Positions 36,936 through 45,323 of a stretch of DNA of 56,060 nucleotides are shown here, one piece after another. The notes under the pieces are model-generated. The model worked only from the letters and a program-made list of their open reading frames with translations. It had not been told where the DNA came from and ran no database searches. This DNA comes from Actinomycetota bacterium (GTDB taxonomy: Bacteria > Actinomycetota > Acidimicrobiia > IMCC26256 > PALSA-610): NCBI GenBank assembly GCA_003134555.1, contig PLBO01000074.1, forward strand, positions 1 through 56,060. Direction: 5' to 3'. Numbering within the stretch: position 1 is the first letter of the stretch; the number at the start of each line of letters is the position of its first letter. The position numbers were made by a program, and so were the translations under genes.

Positions 36936-37817
36936 CTACGCGAGGTCTTGGCGGAGGTGCGGAATTGTGTGGGCGATGAGTTCGTCCACGGCCTGCGGTT
37001 CCGCGCGGGGAACACCGTCGCGTGCGTATGGCGGGTCGTAGAAGATGAAGTGTGTAAAGCCCGCCTCGTGCCAGCGCAGGACGAGTTCCGCGAACTCATT
37101 CGCAGTGGTCCACGCCGACCCGTCAGCGAGGCCGACCAAGGCCGACCGTCGGATCTCGTCCGGATCGCGGCCACTACGGATGCAGGCTGCGGTAAGACGT
37201 TCGCTGCTCTTGCGTGCTTCCGCGAGCGTCGGGCCGAACGTGTTCCAGGTGTCGGCAAAGCGCGCCGCGACCTCGAGCGTCCGCGCGCCATGTGCGGCGA
37301 TCACGAACGGCGGTCGAGGCTTCTGCACGAAGCCGGGATCCATCGCTGCACCGTGCGTCGAATACCACTCGCCGTCATAGGTCACGAGTGGGTCGCGAGC
37401 GAGGCGGTCGACGAGTTCGACGTATTCGACGAACCGGGCGATCCGTTCCGTGGGCGCCCACTCGTCACGTCCCCACATCGGTGCATCTGTGGGCGCGCCG
37501 CCCGCGCCGATGCCGATGTCGAGTCGCCCGAGACTCGCGTGGTCGACGGTCTTGGCCTCTTGCGCGAACAGCGTCGGGTGGCGAGATGTGATCGCACCGA
37601 CGAGGAGTCCGATGCGTACGCGTTCGGTCGCCAGCGCCAGCCCCATCAGCGAGGTGGCGGCTTCGAACCACGGATGACCGGGCCGGTGCGGATTGGTGAA
37701 ATGATCACACGACCAGATGCCGTCGACGCCGCCGAGTTCGAGGCGTCGCCAACGGCGTACCAGATCTGCCCACGGCTCATTCGGCAGGACGATCGCGTCG
37801 AACCGGAGTGCGCTCAT
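36936..37817 (-). CDS. LLM-class (probably F420-dependent) oxidoreductase
   Basis: The 293-residue protein is a luciferase-like monooxygenase-fold enzyme. It shows GVDGIWSCDHF, RVRIGLLVGAITSRHPTLFAQEAKTVDHASLGRLDIGIGAG (in pieces) and a C-terminal PFVIAAHGARTLEVAARFADTWN. The pattern AKTVDHASLGRLDIGIGAG is typical of F420-binding members. The substrate is unknown. The ATG lies within a region of good coding bias without a clear Shine-Dalgarno sequence. Confidence 0.88.
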   Translation of the reverse strand: MSALRFDAIVLPNEPWADLVRRWRRLELGGVDGIWSCDHFTNPHRPGHPWFEAATSLMGLALATERVRIGLLVGAITSRHPTLFAQEAKTVDHASLGRLDIGIGAGGAPTDAPMWGRDEWAPTERIARFVEYVELVDRLARDPLVTYDGEWYSTHGAAMDPGFVQKPRPPFVIAAHGARTLEVAARFADTWNTFGPTLAEARKSSERLTAACIRSGRDPDEIRRSALVGLADGSAWTTANEFAELVLRWHEAGFTHFIFYDPPYARDGVPRAEPQAVDELIAHTIPHLRQDLA

Positions 37818-37901
37818 CGCCCGAATCTAAACGGATCGAGCACACCCGACGCGGCGGAGATCAAACAACACGCCGCTCGGCGACCCATCGCGTCAACCCG
37901 C

Positions 37902-37960
37902 GCCATAACCGCAGCCGATCGGTACTCGCCGTATGCGACCAGTATCGGGCAATCTGTGCG
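37902..37960 (+). repeat. Family B intergenic repeat
   Basis: CCATAACCGCAGCCGATCGG, then TACTCGCCGTATGCGACC, then AGTATCGGGCAATCTGTG. It is the third plus-oriented copy within 1.8 kb. Confidence 0.65.
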
Positions 37961-38006
37961 CGTCGCTGTGGCGCCGGATCGACCGATCCGCCCTCGGATC
38001 AAGCCG

Positions 38007-38303
38007 CTACGCGCCTGCGACTCGCTCCACGAACGGCGTGTAGTCAACCGTGCGCCAACGAGTCGGCGTGATACGTGCGACGCGACTGACTGTTTCTGCG
38101 ATCGCTCCGAGGTAGAGATCGCCGATCTCCGGTCCGAGGTATTTGTGAGCAAGCATGCGTTGAACGTCATCGTCGGTGTCGCCGACCACCGCCGGACCCT
38201 CAACGGTGACGTACTTATAGGGCATCGCCTCATTGTGGACGCACAGACTCGCCTGTCCCGCCGCTTCGAAGAGGCTGATCTTCTCGCTCGCCGACTCAAA
38301 CAC
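38007..38303 (-). pseudogene. PPOX-class (FMN/F420-binding split barrel) protein, 5' truncated
   Basis: The remaining 98 residues, from SLFEAAGQASLCVHNEAMPY through KYVTVEGPAVVGDT to LYLGAIAETVSRVARI, are the C-terminal two thirds of a PPOX split-barrel protein. About 50 N-terminal residues with the first barrel strands are missing; the break lies next to the IS30 fragment that starts around 38328. An internal GTG could still give a short product, but it is unlikely to work. Confidence 0.7.
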
Positions 38304-38327
38304 AAATACAACGTCGCGCGGCGCGTT

Positions 38328-38615
38328 ACGTAAGGAGCTGACCCGATATCTGCGGTCGGGGCACTCGACGCGTCGGCCGCGCGGTCACCCGGTGATGAAC
38401 GGGCAAGGCCAGTTGCGCGGCACGCTCAACATTCGGGAACGGCCCGCCGAAGCCGACGACCGGGCCGTGCCCGGCCATTGGGAAGGCGACCTGTTGATGG
38501 GGAAACGGATGCACGCGATGGCGACGCTCGTGGAACGCAAGACCCGCTTCGTCATGCTGATCGCGCTCCCGAACGGTCACAGCGCGGACGTGGTCGCGGA
38601 CGCGCTCGCCGCGAA
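38328..38615 (+). mobile_element. IS30-family transposase remnant
   Basis: The fragment reads LRKELTRYLRSG, GQLRGTLNIRERPAEADDRA, VPGHWEGDLLMGK and ATLVERKTRFVMLIALPNGH, the start of the IS30 DDE domain (first Asp in WEGDLL). Both ends and the rest of the catalytic domain are absent. It separates the truncated PPOX gene from the alpha/beta hydrolase gene. Confidence 0.85.
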
Positions 38616-38633
38616 GGCTCATAGGCTGCTGTT

Positions 38634-39512
38634 GTGGGTGACTCATTTGTCACGGTGCTGCCAGACGGCAGGGACCTCGGTTGGCTCGAGCTGGGCGACC
38701 CCGCTGGAATGCCGGTGTTCGCGTTCCACGGCACGCCGGGATCGCGCTTGCAACTAGCGATCGACGATTCGCCGATGCGCGCCGCGGGATTGCGGCTGGT
38801 GTGTCCGGATCGGCCGGGCTACGGGTTGAGTACGTTCCACCTCGGTCGCCGTTTGGTCGATTGGCCGCGTGACGTCGCGCACCTCGCCGACCATCTCGGC
38901 CTTGACCACTTCGCGGTCATGGGCATCTCGGGAGGTGGCCCGCACTCGGCGGTTTGCGCGGCGCTGCTAGGCGACCGGGTCACGTCGGCCGCGATCGTGA
39001 GCGGCGTCGGCCCCCTTGCTGACCCGCGTGCGACCGAAGGCATGATGCGATCGAACCGGATTCTCACTTCGCTTGCACGACGAAGGTCGCGGGTCCTGCA
39101 TGTCGCCCTCAACCTCCAGGTCAGTGCACTACGCCGATGGCCTTCGCGGGCGTTTGACCTCATGGTGAAGCAGCTTCCCCCGGCGGACGTCGCGATCCTG
39201 ACCCGCCCAGCGGTGCGGGCGCTGCTCGAGCGCGACGCAGTCCGCTCGTCCCGAACCGCCGGCGCTGCGGCTGTGCAGGACTTCGAGCTGTTCGCCGCAG
39301 ACTGGGGCTTCGATCTCGGTGCGATCGAGACACCCGTGCACGTCTGGCAAGGCGACGCCGACGTCAACGTCCCGCCGCACCACGCCCGCCTTCTGCACGC
39401 TGCTATCCCCGGGTCGGTGCTTCATGAGTTCGCCGGTGAGGGTCACTTCATGGCCTTCGACCACCTCGAAGACATCTGCGCTGCACTGACGAGCGACGTC
39501 ACCCAGCGCTAA
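38634..39512 (+). CDS. Alpha/beta hydrolase
   Basis: The 292-residue protein has HGTPGSR (oxyanion region), a nucleophile elbow GISGGGPHS (Ser about 100), an acid in WQGDADVNVP and a His in GEGHFMAF, the full triad of the family. The substrate is unknown; HGTPGSR-type enzymes are often esterases or epoxide-hydrolase-like. The GTG start lies only about 20 bases after the IS30 remnant, so its original promoter may have been displaced. Confidence 0.85.
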   Translation: MGDSFVTVLPDGRDLGWLELGDPAGMPVFAFHGTPGSRLQLAIDDSPMRAAGLRLVCPDRPGYGLSTFHLGRRLVDWPRDVAHLADHLGLDHFAVMGISGGGPHSAVCAALLGDRVTSAAIVSGVGPLADPRATEGMMRSNRILTSLARRRSRVLHVALNLQVSALRRWPSRAFDLMVKQLPPADVAILTRPAVRALLERDAVRSSRTAGAAAVQDFELFAADWGFDLGAIETPVHVWQGDADVNVPPHHARLLHAAIPGSVLHEFAGEGHFMAFDHLEDICAALTSDVTQR

Positions 39513-39595
39513 TCGCGTGTAGTCGCCGGTTCGCAGGTCCTCGGTGGGGCTGCATCAATACAGCCTCGACTGAACTCGAACGCGCGCCGCCGGCG

Positions 39596-39660
39596 CTCAC
39601 GCCCGGGTATTCCAGATCGCCGGGTCCAAGACGCGCGCCCGACGACCACCAGGTCTGCTC
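39596..39660 (-). repeat. Family A-like copy, reverse orientation, decayed
   Basis: Reversed, it contains GGCGCGCGTCTTGGACCCGG and CGATCTGGAATACCCGGGC, a scrambled version of the family A boxes. Confidence 0.35.
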
Positions 39661-39804
39661 GTCTAGGCCGGCCGGAAATCGAACGACCCGACCGAGCGGG
39701 CACGGCGCCAGGGACCGGTCCACCGCTAGACGTGCGGGATGCGCTGTAGTGCGGGAGTACCACTCAGAAGCGGATTAGACGGAGTGCCGCTTCGATGGCG
39801 GTGC

Positions 39805-40890
39805 TCATCGGGATTGGAGGTGGATGCGACCGCCCGTGAGTTGTGTGAGCCGCGCTCTGGCGCCGGCCTCGCGGTCGGCAACCGTGAACACGAAGTCGGC
39901 GATCATTGCATCGATGCGTGCAAGGTCGGGATCGGTCGTGAACGTGCCGAGATGGCTTCCCCGGTCGATCGTGACGAGCGATGCAGGTGCCGGCACGTGT
40001 CCGTACAGCGCGAGAGTGTGGGCTAGCGGATTGATCTCGTCGGCAGTCCCTGTCATGGCGAGCAAAACGGGCGGTTGCCCGAATCGAAACGCGTTCGTCA
40101 TCGGTACGTTGTCGGGTGACAACGCAACGACCGCGCGTATGGGCACGGTTGAACACGTTGCTGTGTATCCGGCCCACGCGGCCGCGGTCGCGCCGTCGGA
40201 GTGGCCGGCGACGATGAGCGGCGCATGCGGCAACGTGTGTCGTAGCGCGGCTGGAGGATGGTGTTCCAACGATGCGGCCACGAACTCCATGTCGCAGGGT
40301 TCGTTGACCAGATCGGATTCGATCGCGGGTCCGGGGTATGCAGTGCTCTCACCCGGGAACTCCGGGGCAGCGACGATCAAGCCGGCACGCGTGAGGTCGT
40401 CCAGCATCACCGAGTAGGTCGCCGCCGATACGGCGTACCCATGAGCAAATACGATCAGCGGCAGTCGGCCGGGCGCGACTTGTCCGTTCGGCGTGATTGG
40501 CCATCGCAGCGTCGTGCGCAGCGTGCGGCCTGAATGAGGTGGACTCGTGCCTCGCGCCGGAGACGTCCGAGTCGGGTCGTAGAGCTCCAACGTCACTTGC
40601 CGCACAGACCACGTCGGACCGGTCGCTGCCATCGTGACGGTAGTTGGCGCCACCGTTGTGGGACCCGTGATGTGGGAGACGCCCACGGAAGAGGATGTGG
40701 CACGACGTCGTGTCGAGGATTGCGTCGCGCGTGACCTCGGCTGCGAGTCGTGCGTCGAGACCACCGCAGTCGGCCGAGTCGGCGAACGTCCGCTTCGACG
40801 AACCACGATCACGATGGCGGCGACGAATACGAACACGGCGAGCAGCGCGGCGAACCGGCGGCGCCTGCTCACCGTGCACGGCGCCCTCAC
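39805..40890 (-). CDS. Membrane-anchored or secreted alpha/beta hydrolase (lipase/dienelactone-hydrolase-like)
   Basis: The 361-residue protein begins with a basic N terminus and one hydrophobic segment (FAALLAVFVFVAAIVIVV), then an 80-residue Ser/Thr/Arg linker. The catalytic domain has IVFAHGYAVSAATYS, nucleophile elbow VAGHSDGATAA, a probable acid in TGTADEINP and His in DRGSHLGTF, resembling chlorophyllase/dienelactone-hydrolase-like esterases. The GTG start overlaps the upstream stop by four bases (GTGA), so it is translationally coupled to the phosphodiester-glycosidase-like gene. Confidence 0.82.
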   Translation of the reverse strand: MRAPCTVSRRRRFAALLAVFVFVAAIVIVVRRSGRSPTRPTAVVSTHDSQPRSRATQSSTRRRATSSSVGVSHITGPTTVAPTTVTMAATGPTWSVRQVTLELYDPTRTSPARGTSPPHSGRTLRTTLRWPITPNGQVAPGRLPLIVFAHGYAVSAATYSVMLDDLTRAGLIVAAPEFPGESTAYPGPAIESDLVNEPCDMEFVAASLEHHPPAALRHTLPHAPLIVAGHSDGATAAAWAGYTATCSTVPIRAVVALSPDNVPMTNAFRFGQPPVLLAMTGTADEINPLAHTLALYGHVPAPASLVTIDRGSHLGTFTTDPDLARIDAMIADFVFTVADREAGARARLTQLTGGRIHLQSR

Positions 40891-41543
40891 TTGGCGAACA
40901 CGGCGATGAAGTCACGTCCGCTCGGGTGAAGGTAGCGCGTCGGATCGAAGTTCATCGTCGGTAACAGGTTGGTGCCCACGATCGTTTGGGGCGGCGATCC
41001 GGTCGGCCTGGTGAAGGTGGAGAAGCTCACCACCCGATTGATGTCGAGTTGCATCGCGCGCACGGAGCCGGCGGCCAACAAGAGGTGGGCGAGGTCAGCA
41101 GGCAACAGGCTCGCGCCGACCGCGTAGATGAGGTGACCCTTGGCATCCATACCGACACCGGAGCGCCATGTCGTCGTGCCACCCCCGAACACCGCTCCCC
41201 ACGACTGGGGAGAGAGGTCGCTTGCAACTTTGCCACCGTCGACGAGGAGTCTCAGGTTTTGGCGGACAGCGACCAGGTGGGCGCTTGCCGTTGCGTCGCG
41301 ACCCCACTCCCCGACGAAGGCTGTCCCATCACCGCGGATGACGAGCGAGGCGGCGCCATCACGCAAGGGAATGCCGGTTTGGCCGTACGCGAACCAACCG
41401 CCTTCGGACGCGTTCACCATGAAGCCCCCGTTGAACGTTGCCAGCAGCAACACCGATGCGCCGGCGGGTCGGTATCGGCGGCCGGCCGGCCCCGGCAGTC
41501 GTCCCGATCGTTCCGCGGTCCACGCAACGTCGGCCGCCGTCAT
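40887..41543 (-). CDS. Phosphodiester glycosidase-like (NAGPA-type) protein, possibly 5' truncated
   Basis: The recognisable part is LLLATFNGGFMVNASEGGWF, then GIPLRDGAASLVIRGDGTA, RQNLRLLVDGGK, GVGMDAKGHLIYAVG and VRAMQLDIN, which is the phosphodiester glycosidase domain pattern. Family members usually have an exported N-terminal part of about 100 residues. Here the frame continues upstream to 41834, but that stretch lacks family features and would overlap the divergent LolA-like gene. I therefore start at ATG 41543 and suspect N-terminal loss. It is coupled to the following hydrolase gene. Confidence 0.65.
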   Translation of the reverse strand: MTAADVAWTAERSGRLPGPAGRRYRPAGASVLLLATFNGGFMVNASEGGWFAYGQTGIPLRDGAASLVIRGDGTAFVGEWGRDATASAHLVAVRQNLRLLVDGGKVASDLSPQSWGAVFGGGTTTWRSGVGMDAKGHLIYAVGASLLPADLAHLLLAAGSVRAMQLDINRVVSFSTFTRPTGSPPQTIVGTNLLPTMNFDPTRYLHPSGRDFIAVFAK

Positions 41544-41722
41544 TGCGGCTCCCACTCGTTGGAAAAACGCGAACCTAGCGGCTACGTCGCCCGACCCGCG
41601 GTCGGCGTTCGGAGAGCATCGCGACGGCCATGGCGGCCACCACACGGCTCCTGCCGCGCCGAATCGGGTGAGCGTCTGGGCGTAGCGTGACGGCGTCTTG
41701 TCCGCAACGACGTCGAAGTGGA

Positions 41723-42844
41723 GTGAGTCTGTTCGTGCGTCGGTCGCGTGTGTTGCGTTGGTTGTCGCCGGTCCTGGTCGTTGGATTGCTGTTCGGAATT
41801 GCTCGGGTTCGGGCCGAGGGACCGCGCCGCGCAACCGTTCCTGCGCGCACTACGACCGAGGTCGTGGCGATGGTGGGAGCGGCGCTCGGTAAGCCGCGGT
41901 CCGGCTCGTTCACGCTGAGTACCAACCTGGGGCTCGGGAGTATCGCGGCCTCGGCAAGCGGCAACCAGCTCGTATCGCTTGCCGGTGGTTCGAGTCTCGC
42001 GAAGATGTGGGCGGATGGTCGCGGAAGCAGTCGTGTCGCGTTGTTGCAACCGCTGCAGGAGACCGATTGGATCCGTACCAGCGCCGGCACGTGGGTGTGG
42101 CAGAGTTCCGCGACGCAAGCCGCGCACGTGCCGGGCGCGAGCGCGCTGAACATTCCTGCGCTCGGCGCCATCACATCGTTGGTCGGCCAGACGAGCGTCG
42201 AACCTCCCGACGCCCTCGCGAGCCGTCTTCTCTCGCTGTCGCAGCAGTCGGGATTGTCGCTGGGCCCGTCGGACTACGTTGCGGGTCGGCGCGCGCACGA
42301 ATTGATCATGGTGCCGCGCTCGGGCGTGTCGTTGATCACGCATGTGAACATCGCGGTGGACGCGAGTACGGGCCTACCGCTTCGGGTCTCCGAGTACGTG
42401 CACGGGCAGGGCAGCCCGATTGTCGACGACGGCTTCCAGTCGGTCTCGTATTCCGCGCCGGCCGCTTCGAACTTCACGTTTCGTCCGCCCGCGAACGCCC
42501 GGGTGCTCCAGGCACCGACGCTGGGGGCGGCACTCGAGCCCGCTCGACGCATCGATCGCGCCCGACGGCGAGCTGGTAGCGACGGCGAAAGGGGAAACTC
42601 GGGCGGGTTCGCGCGCTCGACGTCGATTCACATTGTCGGCACCGGCTGGGACGAAGTCGTCATCGCCACAGGTGTTCCGGACTTCGGGCTGGGCGACCTC
42701 TTCGGAGCGTCGACCAGCGTGTCAGGCGCCTTCGGTCACGGGCTGCTCGCACGCACCTCGGCATTGAGCGTGTTGTTCCTCGATGACGGACGTCTCGCCG
42801 CCGGAGTCGTCACGCCTGCCCGCCTCGAGGCGGCGCTCTCGTGA
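41723..42844 (+). CDS. LolA/MucB-like exported protein preceding an ABC transporter
   Basis: The 373-residue protein has an N-terminal membrane segment or signal (VLRWLSPVLVVGLLFGIARV). The body is beta-rich, with SGSFTLSTNLGLG, TSAGTWVWQSSATQ, RAHELIMVPRSG and VNIAVDASTGLPLRVSEY, the pattern of LolA/DUF2092-like lipoprotein-carrier folds. A stretch near residue 285 (PARRIDRARRRAGS) is unusually basic. Its stop overlaps the ABC ATPase start (GTGATG), so the three genes to 44608 form one operon and probably work together in export or envelope maintenance. Confidence 0.78.
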   Translation: MSLFVRRSRVLRWLSPVLVVGLLFGIARVRAEGPRRATVPARTTTEVVAMVGAALGKPRSGSFTLSTNLGLGSIAASASGNQLVSLAGGSSLAKMWADGRGSSRVALLQPLQETDWIRTSAGTWVWQSSATQAAHVPGASALNIPALGAITSLVGQTSVEPPDALASRLLSLSQQSGLSLGPSDYVAGRRAHELIMVPRSGVSLITHVNIAVDASTGLPLRVSEYVHGQGSPIVDDGFQSVSYSAPAASNFTFRPPANARVLQAPTLGAALEPARRIDRARRRAGSDGERGNSGGFARSTSIHIVGTGWDEVVIATGVPDFGLGDLFGASTSVSGAFGHGLLARTSALSVLFLDDGRLAAGVVTPARLEAALS

Positions 42845-43818
42845 TGCAAACCGACCCCATGAACCTCGCACCGGATGCGACCGCCGACGACACGTTTGCG
42901 ATCGAGACCACCGGGTTGACCAAACGTTTCGCCGGCACGGCGGTGGTAGACGACCTCAATCTTCGGGTTCCCAGGGGCAGCGTGTTCGGATTTCTCGGAC
43001 CGAACGGCTCCGGCAAGACCACGACGATCCGGATGTTGTTGGGTCTTGTGAACCCTTCGTCGGGATCGGTACGGCTGCTCGGTCGATCGATGCCCGGGGC
43101 GGCAAACAAGGTTTTGCCGAACGTCGGTACCCTCGTCGAGGGTCCGGCGTTCTATCCGTGGCTGAGCGGACGACGAAACTTGATACGCATCGACGCGGCC
43201 GGGTCCGATCCCCAACGCGCAACGCGCGCCGACCGTGTCGCGGCTGCGCTGGCACACGTCGGCCTGAGCGCGGCAGCCGAGAAGCGATACCGCGCGTACT
43301 CGTTGGGTATGCGTCAGCGGCTCGGTCTGGCCGCCGCGTTATTGCGACCCCGCTCGCTCCTCGTTCTCGACGAACCGACCAACGGGATGGATCCGCAGGG
43401 CACACGCGAGATCCGCAACCTCATCCGAGCGGTCGCCGCTGATGGTGCCACTGTCTTGTTGTGCAGCCACTTGCTCAATGAGGTCGAGCAGGTGTGCACC
43501 CACGCCGCCATCATCACGCTCGGACGGCTCGTCGCGCAGGGACCCCTCGAATCACTGCGGGAGACGACCACGACCCGTGTGACGGTGGAGACCGACGACA
43601 CCGAACGGGCGGCCGCCGTGCTCGGTCGGCTCGGGCTGATGCAGATCGCCGTCACCGGCACGCTGGTCTCGGCCGCCCTGGACAGTCAACGACCCGAAGA
43701 CTGCTGCAAGGCGCTGGTCCTCGCCGACGTCGGCGTTCGCAGCTTCGTCTCGCGAAGACCGAGCCTCGAAGACACTTATGTCGAACTCACCGGGGAAGGC
43801 TTCGATGTGGCGCGCTGA
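42844..43818 (+). CDS. ABC transporter ATP-binding protein
   Basis: The 324-residue ATPase powers export with the permease encoded next. It has Walker A FGFLGPNGSGKTTTIRMLLG, a Q-loop region VGTLVEGPAFYPWLSG, signature YSLGMRQRLGLAAALL, Walker B SLLVLDEPTNGMDP and an H-loop in LLCSHLLNEVEQV. A C-terminal extension of about 100 residues (TRVTVETDDTERAAAVLGRL) is usual for CcmA/NatA-type drug or lipid exporters. GTG 42841 is an alternative start overlapping the LolA-like stop. Confidence 0.93.
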   Translation: MQTDPMNLAPDATADDTFAIETTGLTKRFAGTAVVDDLNLRVPRGSVFGFLGPNGSGKTTTIRMLLGLVNPSSGSVRLLGRSMPGAANKVLPNVGTLVEGPAFYPWLSGRRNLIRIDAAGSDPQRATRADRVAAALAHVGLSAAAEKRYRAYSLGMRQRLGLAAALLRPRSLLVLDEPTNGMDPQGTREIRNLIRAVAADGATVLLCSHLLNEVEQVCTHAAIITLGRLVAQGPLESLRETTTTRVTVETDDTERAAAVLGRLGLMQIAVTGTLVSAALDSQRPEDCCKALVLADVGVRSFVSRRPSLEDTYVELTGEGFDVAR

Positions 43819-44608
43819 ACTCGCACTCCTGTTCCGACGCACCCGTACACAAGCGTTGCTCGGAGTACTCGCGCTGGTTCCGATCGTGGTCGCTTCCGCC
43901 GTGCGCTTCTCGGGCAGCGGCCCCCAACCCGGCGAAGGCCCCCAATTTCTCGACCAACTCACACACAACGGCGTGTTCGCCGCGCTCGTGGGGCTGACCG
44001 TCACGTTGCCGTTCTTCCTCCCGCTCGCGGTCGCGGTCGTCGCCGGCGACGCCATCGCAGGTGAAGCCAATCTCGGGACCCTGCGGTACCTCCTCACGCG
44101 CCCCTACGGGCGCACACGCTTGCTGGTCCACAAAGGCGCCGTCCTCGTAGCGTTCTGCGTCATCGCAACCTGCGTCGTGGCCATCGCCGGCATCATCGCG
44201 GGCGCGATTCTGTTCCCGATCGGTCCAGTGACCACGCTCTCAGGAACAACGCTCAGCCTCACTGCCGGAACTATCCGAATCTTCGCTGCCGCGGCTGTCG
44301 TCGGCGGCTCGCTCCTCGGCCTCGCTGCCATCGGATTGTTCATCTCCACACTCACCGACGCGCCCGTCGGGGCCATGGCCGCGACCGCCGGCATCGCCGT
44401 ACTGAGCGGCGTTCTCGACGCCATCCCCCAACTCCACGCAATACACCCTTGGCTTCTCACCCACTACTGGCTCACATTCGGCGATCTGCTGCGATCTCCC
44501 GTCCGATGGACCGCTATCACCAAGAACCTCTTGCTCCAGGCCGGATACATGCTCGTCTTCATCACCGCAGCGTGGGCGCGCTTCACAACCAAAGACGTGC
44601 TCGCGTAG
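43805..44608 (+). CDS. ABC-2 type transporter permease
   Basis: The 267-residue protein has six predicted membrane segments, among them ALLGVLALVPIVVASAV, GLTVTLPFFLPLAVAVVAG, LVAFCVIATCVVAIAGIIAG and AAVVGGSLLGLAAIGLFIS, and the conserved GEANLGTLRYLLTRPYGRTRLL cytoplasmic segment of ABC-2 permeases (in pieces). It starts at ATG 43805 inside the end of the ATPase gene, overlapping by 14 bases with GGGGAAGG upstream, which implies coupling. Confidence 0.9.
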   Translation: MWRAELALLFRRTRTQALLGVLALVPIVVASAVRFSGSGPQPGEGPQFLDQLTHNGVFAALVGLTVTLPFFLPLAVAVVAGDAIAGEANLGTLRYLLTRPYGRTRLLVHKGAVLVAFCVIATCVVAIAGIIAGAILFPIGPVTTLSGTTLSLTAGTIRIFAAAAVVGGSLLGLAAIGLFISTLTDAPVGAMAATAGIAVLSGVLDAIPQLHAIHPWLLTHYWLTFGDLLRSPVRWTAITKNLLLQAGYMLVFITAAWARFTTKDVLA

Positions 44609-44923
44609 AAGGACGCAGAACCCTCGCCGCGACGCTCGAGAGAACAGGTCGAGACGAGCGGAACCCACGACCTACTTCCTCGCGAAGCTTCGTGAAGCAA
44701 GCCCGGCACCGCTTCCATATCTGCCATCGACCTGCCCTCGAGTCGGCTCTCCCAAGAAGCGAGCTGTCGCAGTGCCGACGAGCATTCAGATCTTCGTCAA
44801 TGTGTTCAGGCGTCCGCCACCCCGACCTCTCCAGCCTGCGTCTTGACGCTCGTCTGCACGCGCCGGCACTGGCAAATCCTTGGCGGCCAGAGTTACGGCC
44901 GCGGGCGCGCGCGATAGTGGATC
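44609..44923. other. Intergenic region, nothing recognisable
   Basis: No gene, repeat or RNA was recognised. The 5' part of the esterase remnant below would be expected here but no matching frame was found. Confidence 0.4.
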
Positions 44924-45292
44924 GTGCACCTGGCAAGCGGGGGAGGGCTATCCGTTGAGATCGCAATGGCATACCGCGTCGGATGCGCGTTGTCGGATCA
45001 CGTCGCCGCGATCGCACCCGTCGCGGCTCCCAACCCGGGCTGTCGGCCCCCCCAACCGGTGTCTCTGATCGTGATACACGGTCTTGCGGACCATCAGGTG
45101 TTGTTTGCCAACGCGCAGCGATGGGTCGCTGCATGGCGCACGTTCGACGGCTGCCCGACCGACTCCCGGACCGGCGTCGTTCGGGGACGCGCGTTTAGGG
45201 GCACGTCGAGCCGTCTCGTTGTGGACCGTGTGCCCTCGCTTCATGCCGCGGGCGGGGGCGAGCGCTTTGCTCGTAGCTGGGACCCCGAGTAA
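44924..45292 (+). pseudogene. PHB-depolymerase-like esterase remnant
   Basis: The text AMAYRVGCALSDHVAAIAPV and SLIVIHGLADHQVLFANA with AAWRTFDGCP matches the C-terminal half of LpqC/PHB-depolymerase-type esterases (the acid in HGLADH). The nucleophile elbow expected just before MAYRVGC is degraded and the N-terminal half is missing. After DGCP the reading runs into a family A repeat (45170-45206) and loses similarity, so the final His is gone. Confidence 0.6.
45170..45206 (+). repeat. Family A intergenic repeat, half copy
   Basis: It reads ACCGGCGTCGTTCGGGGACG then CGCGTTTAGGGGCAC, that is, the second and third boxes without the first. It forms the end of the recognisable esterase remnant. 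Confidence 0.65.
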
Positions 45293-45323
45293 CTCCGGCG
45301 TGTGCGGGTCTGGGTGATGTGGC

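Noticed and set aside
36744-38333. Plus-strand open frame of 529 codons
   Set aside because: It is antisense to the LLM oxidoreductase and PPOX fragment and contains no domain text.
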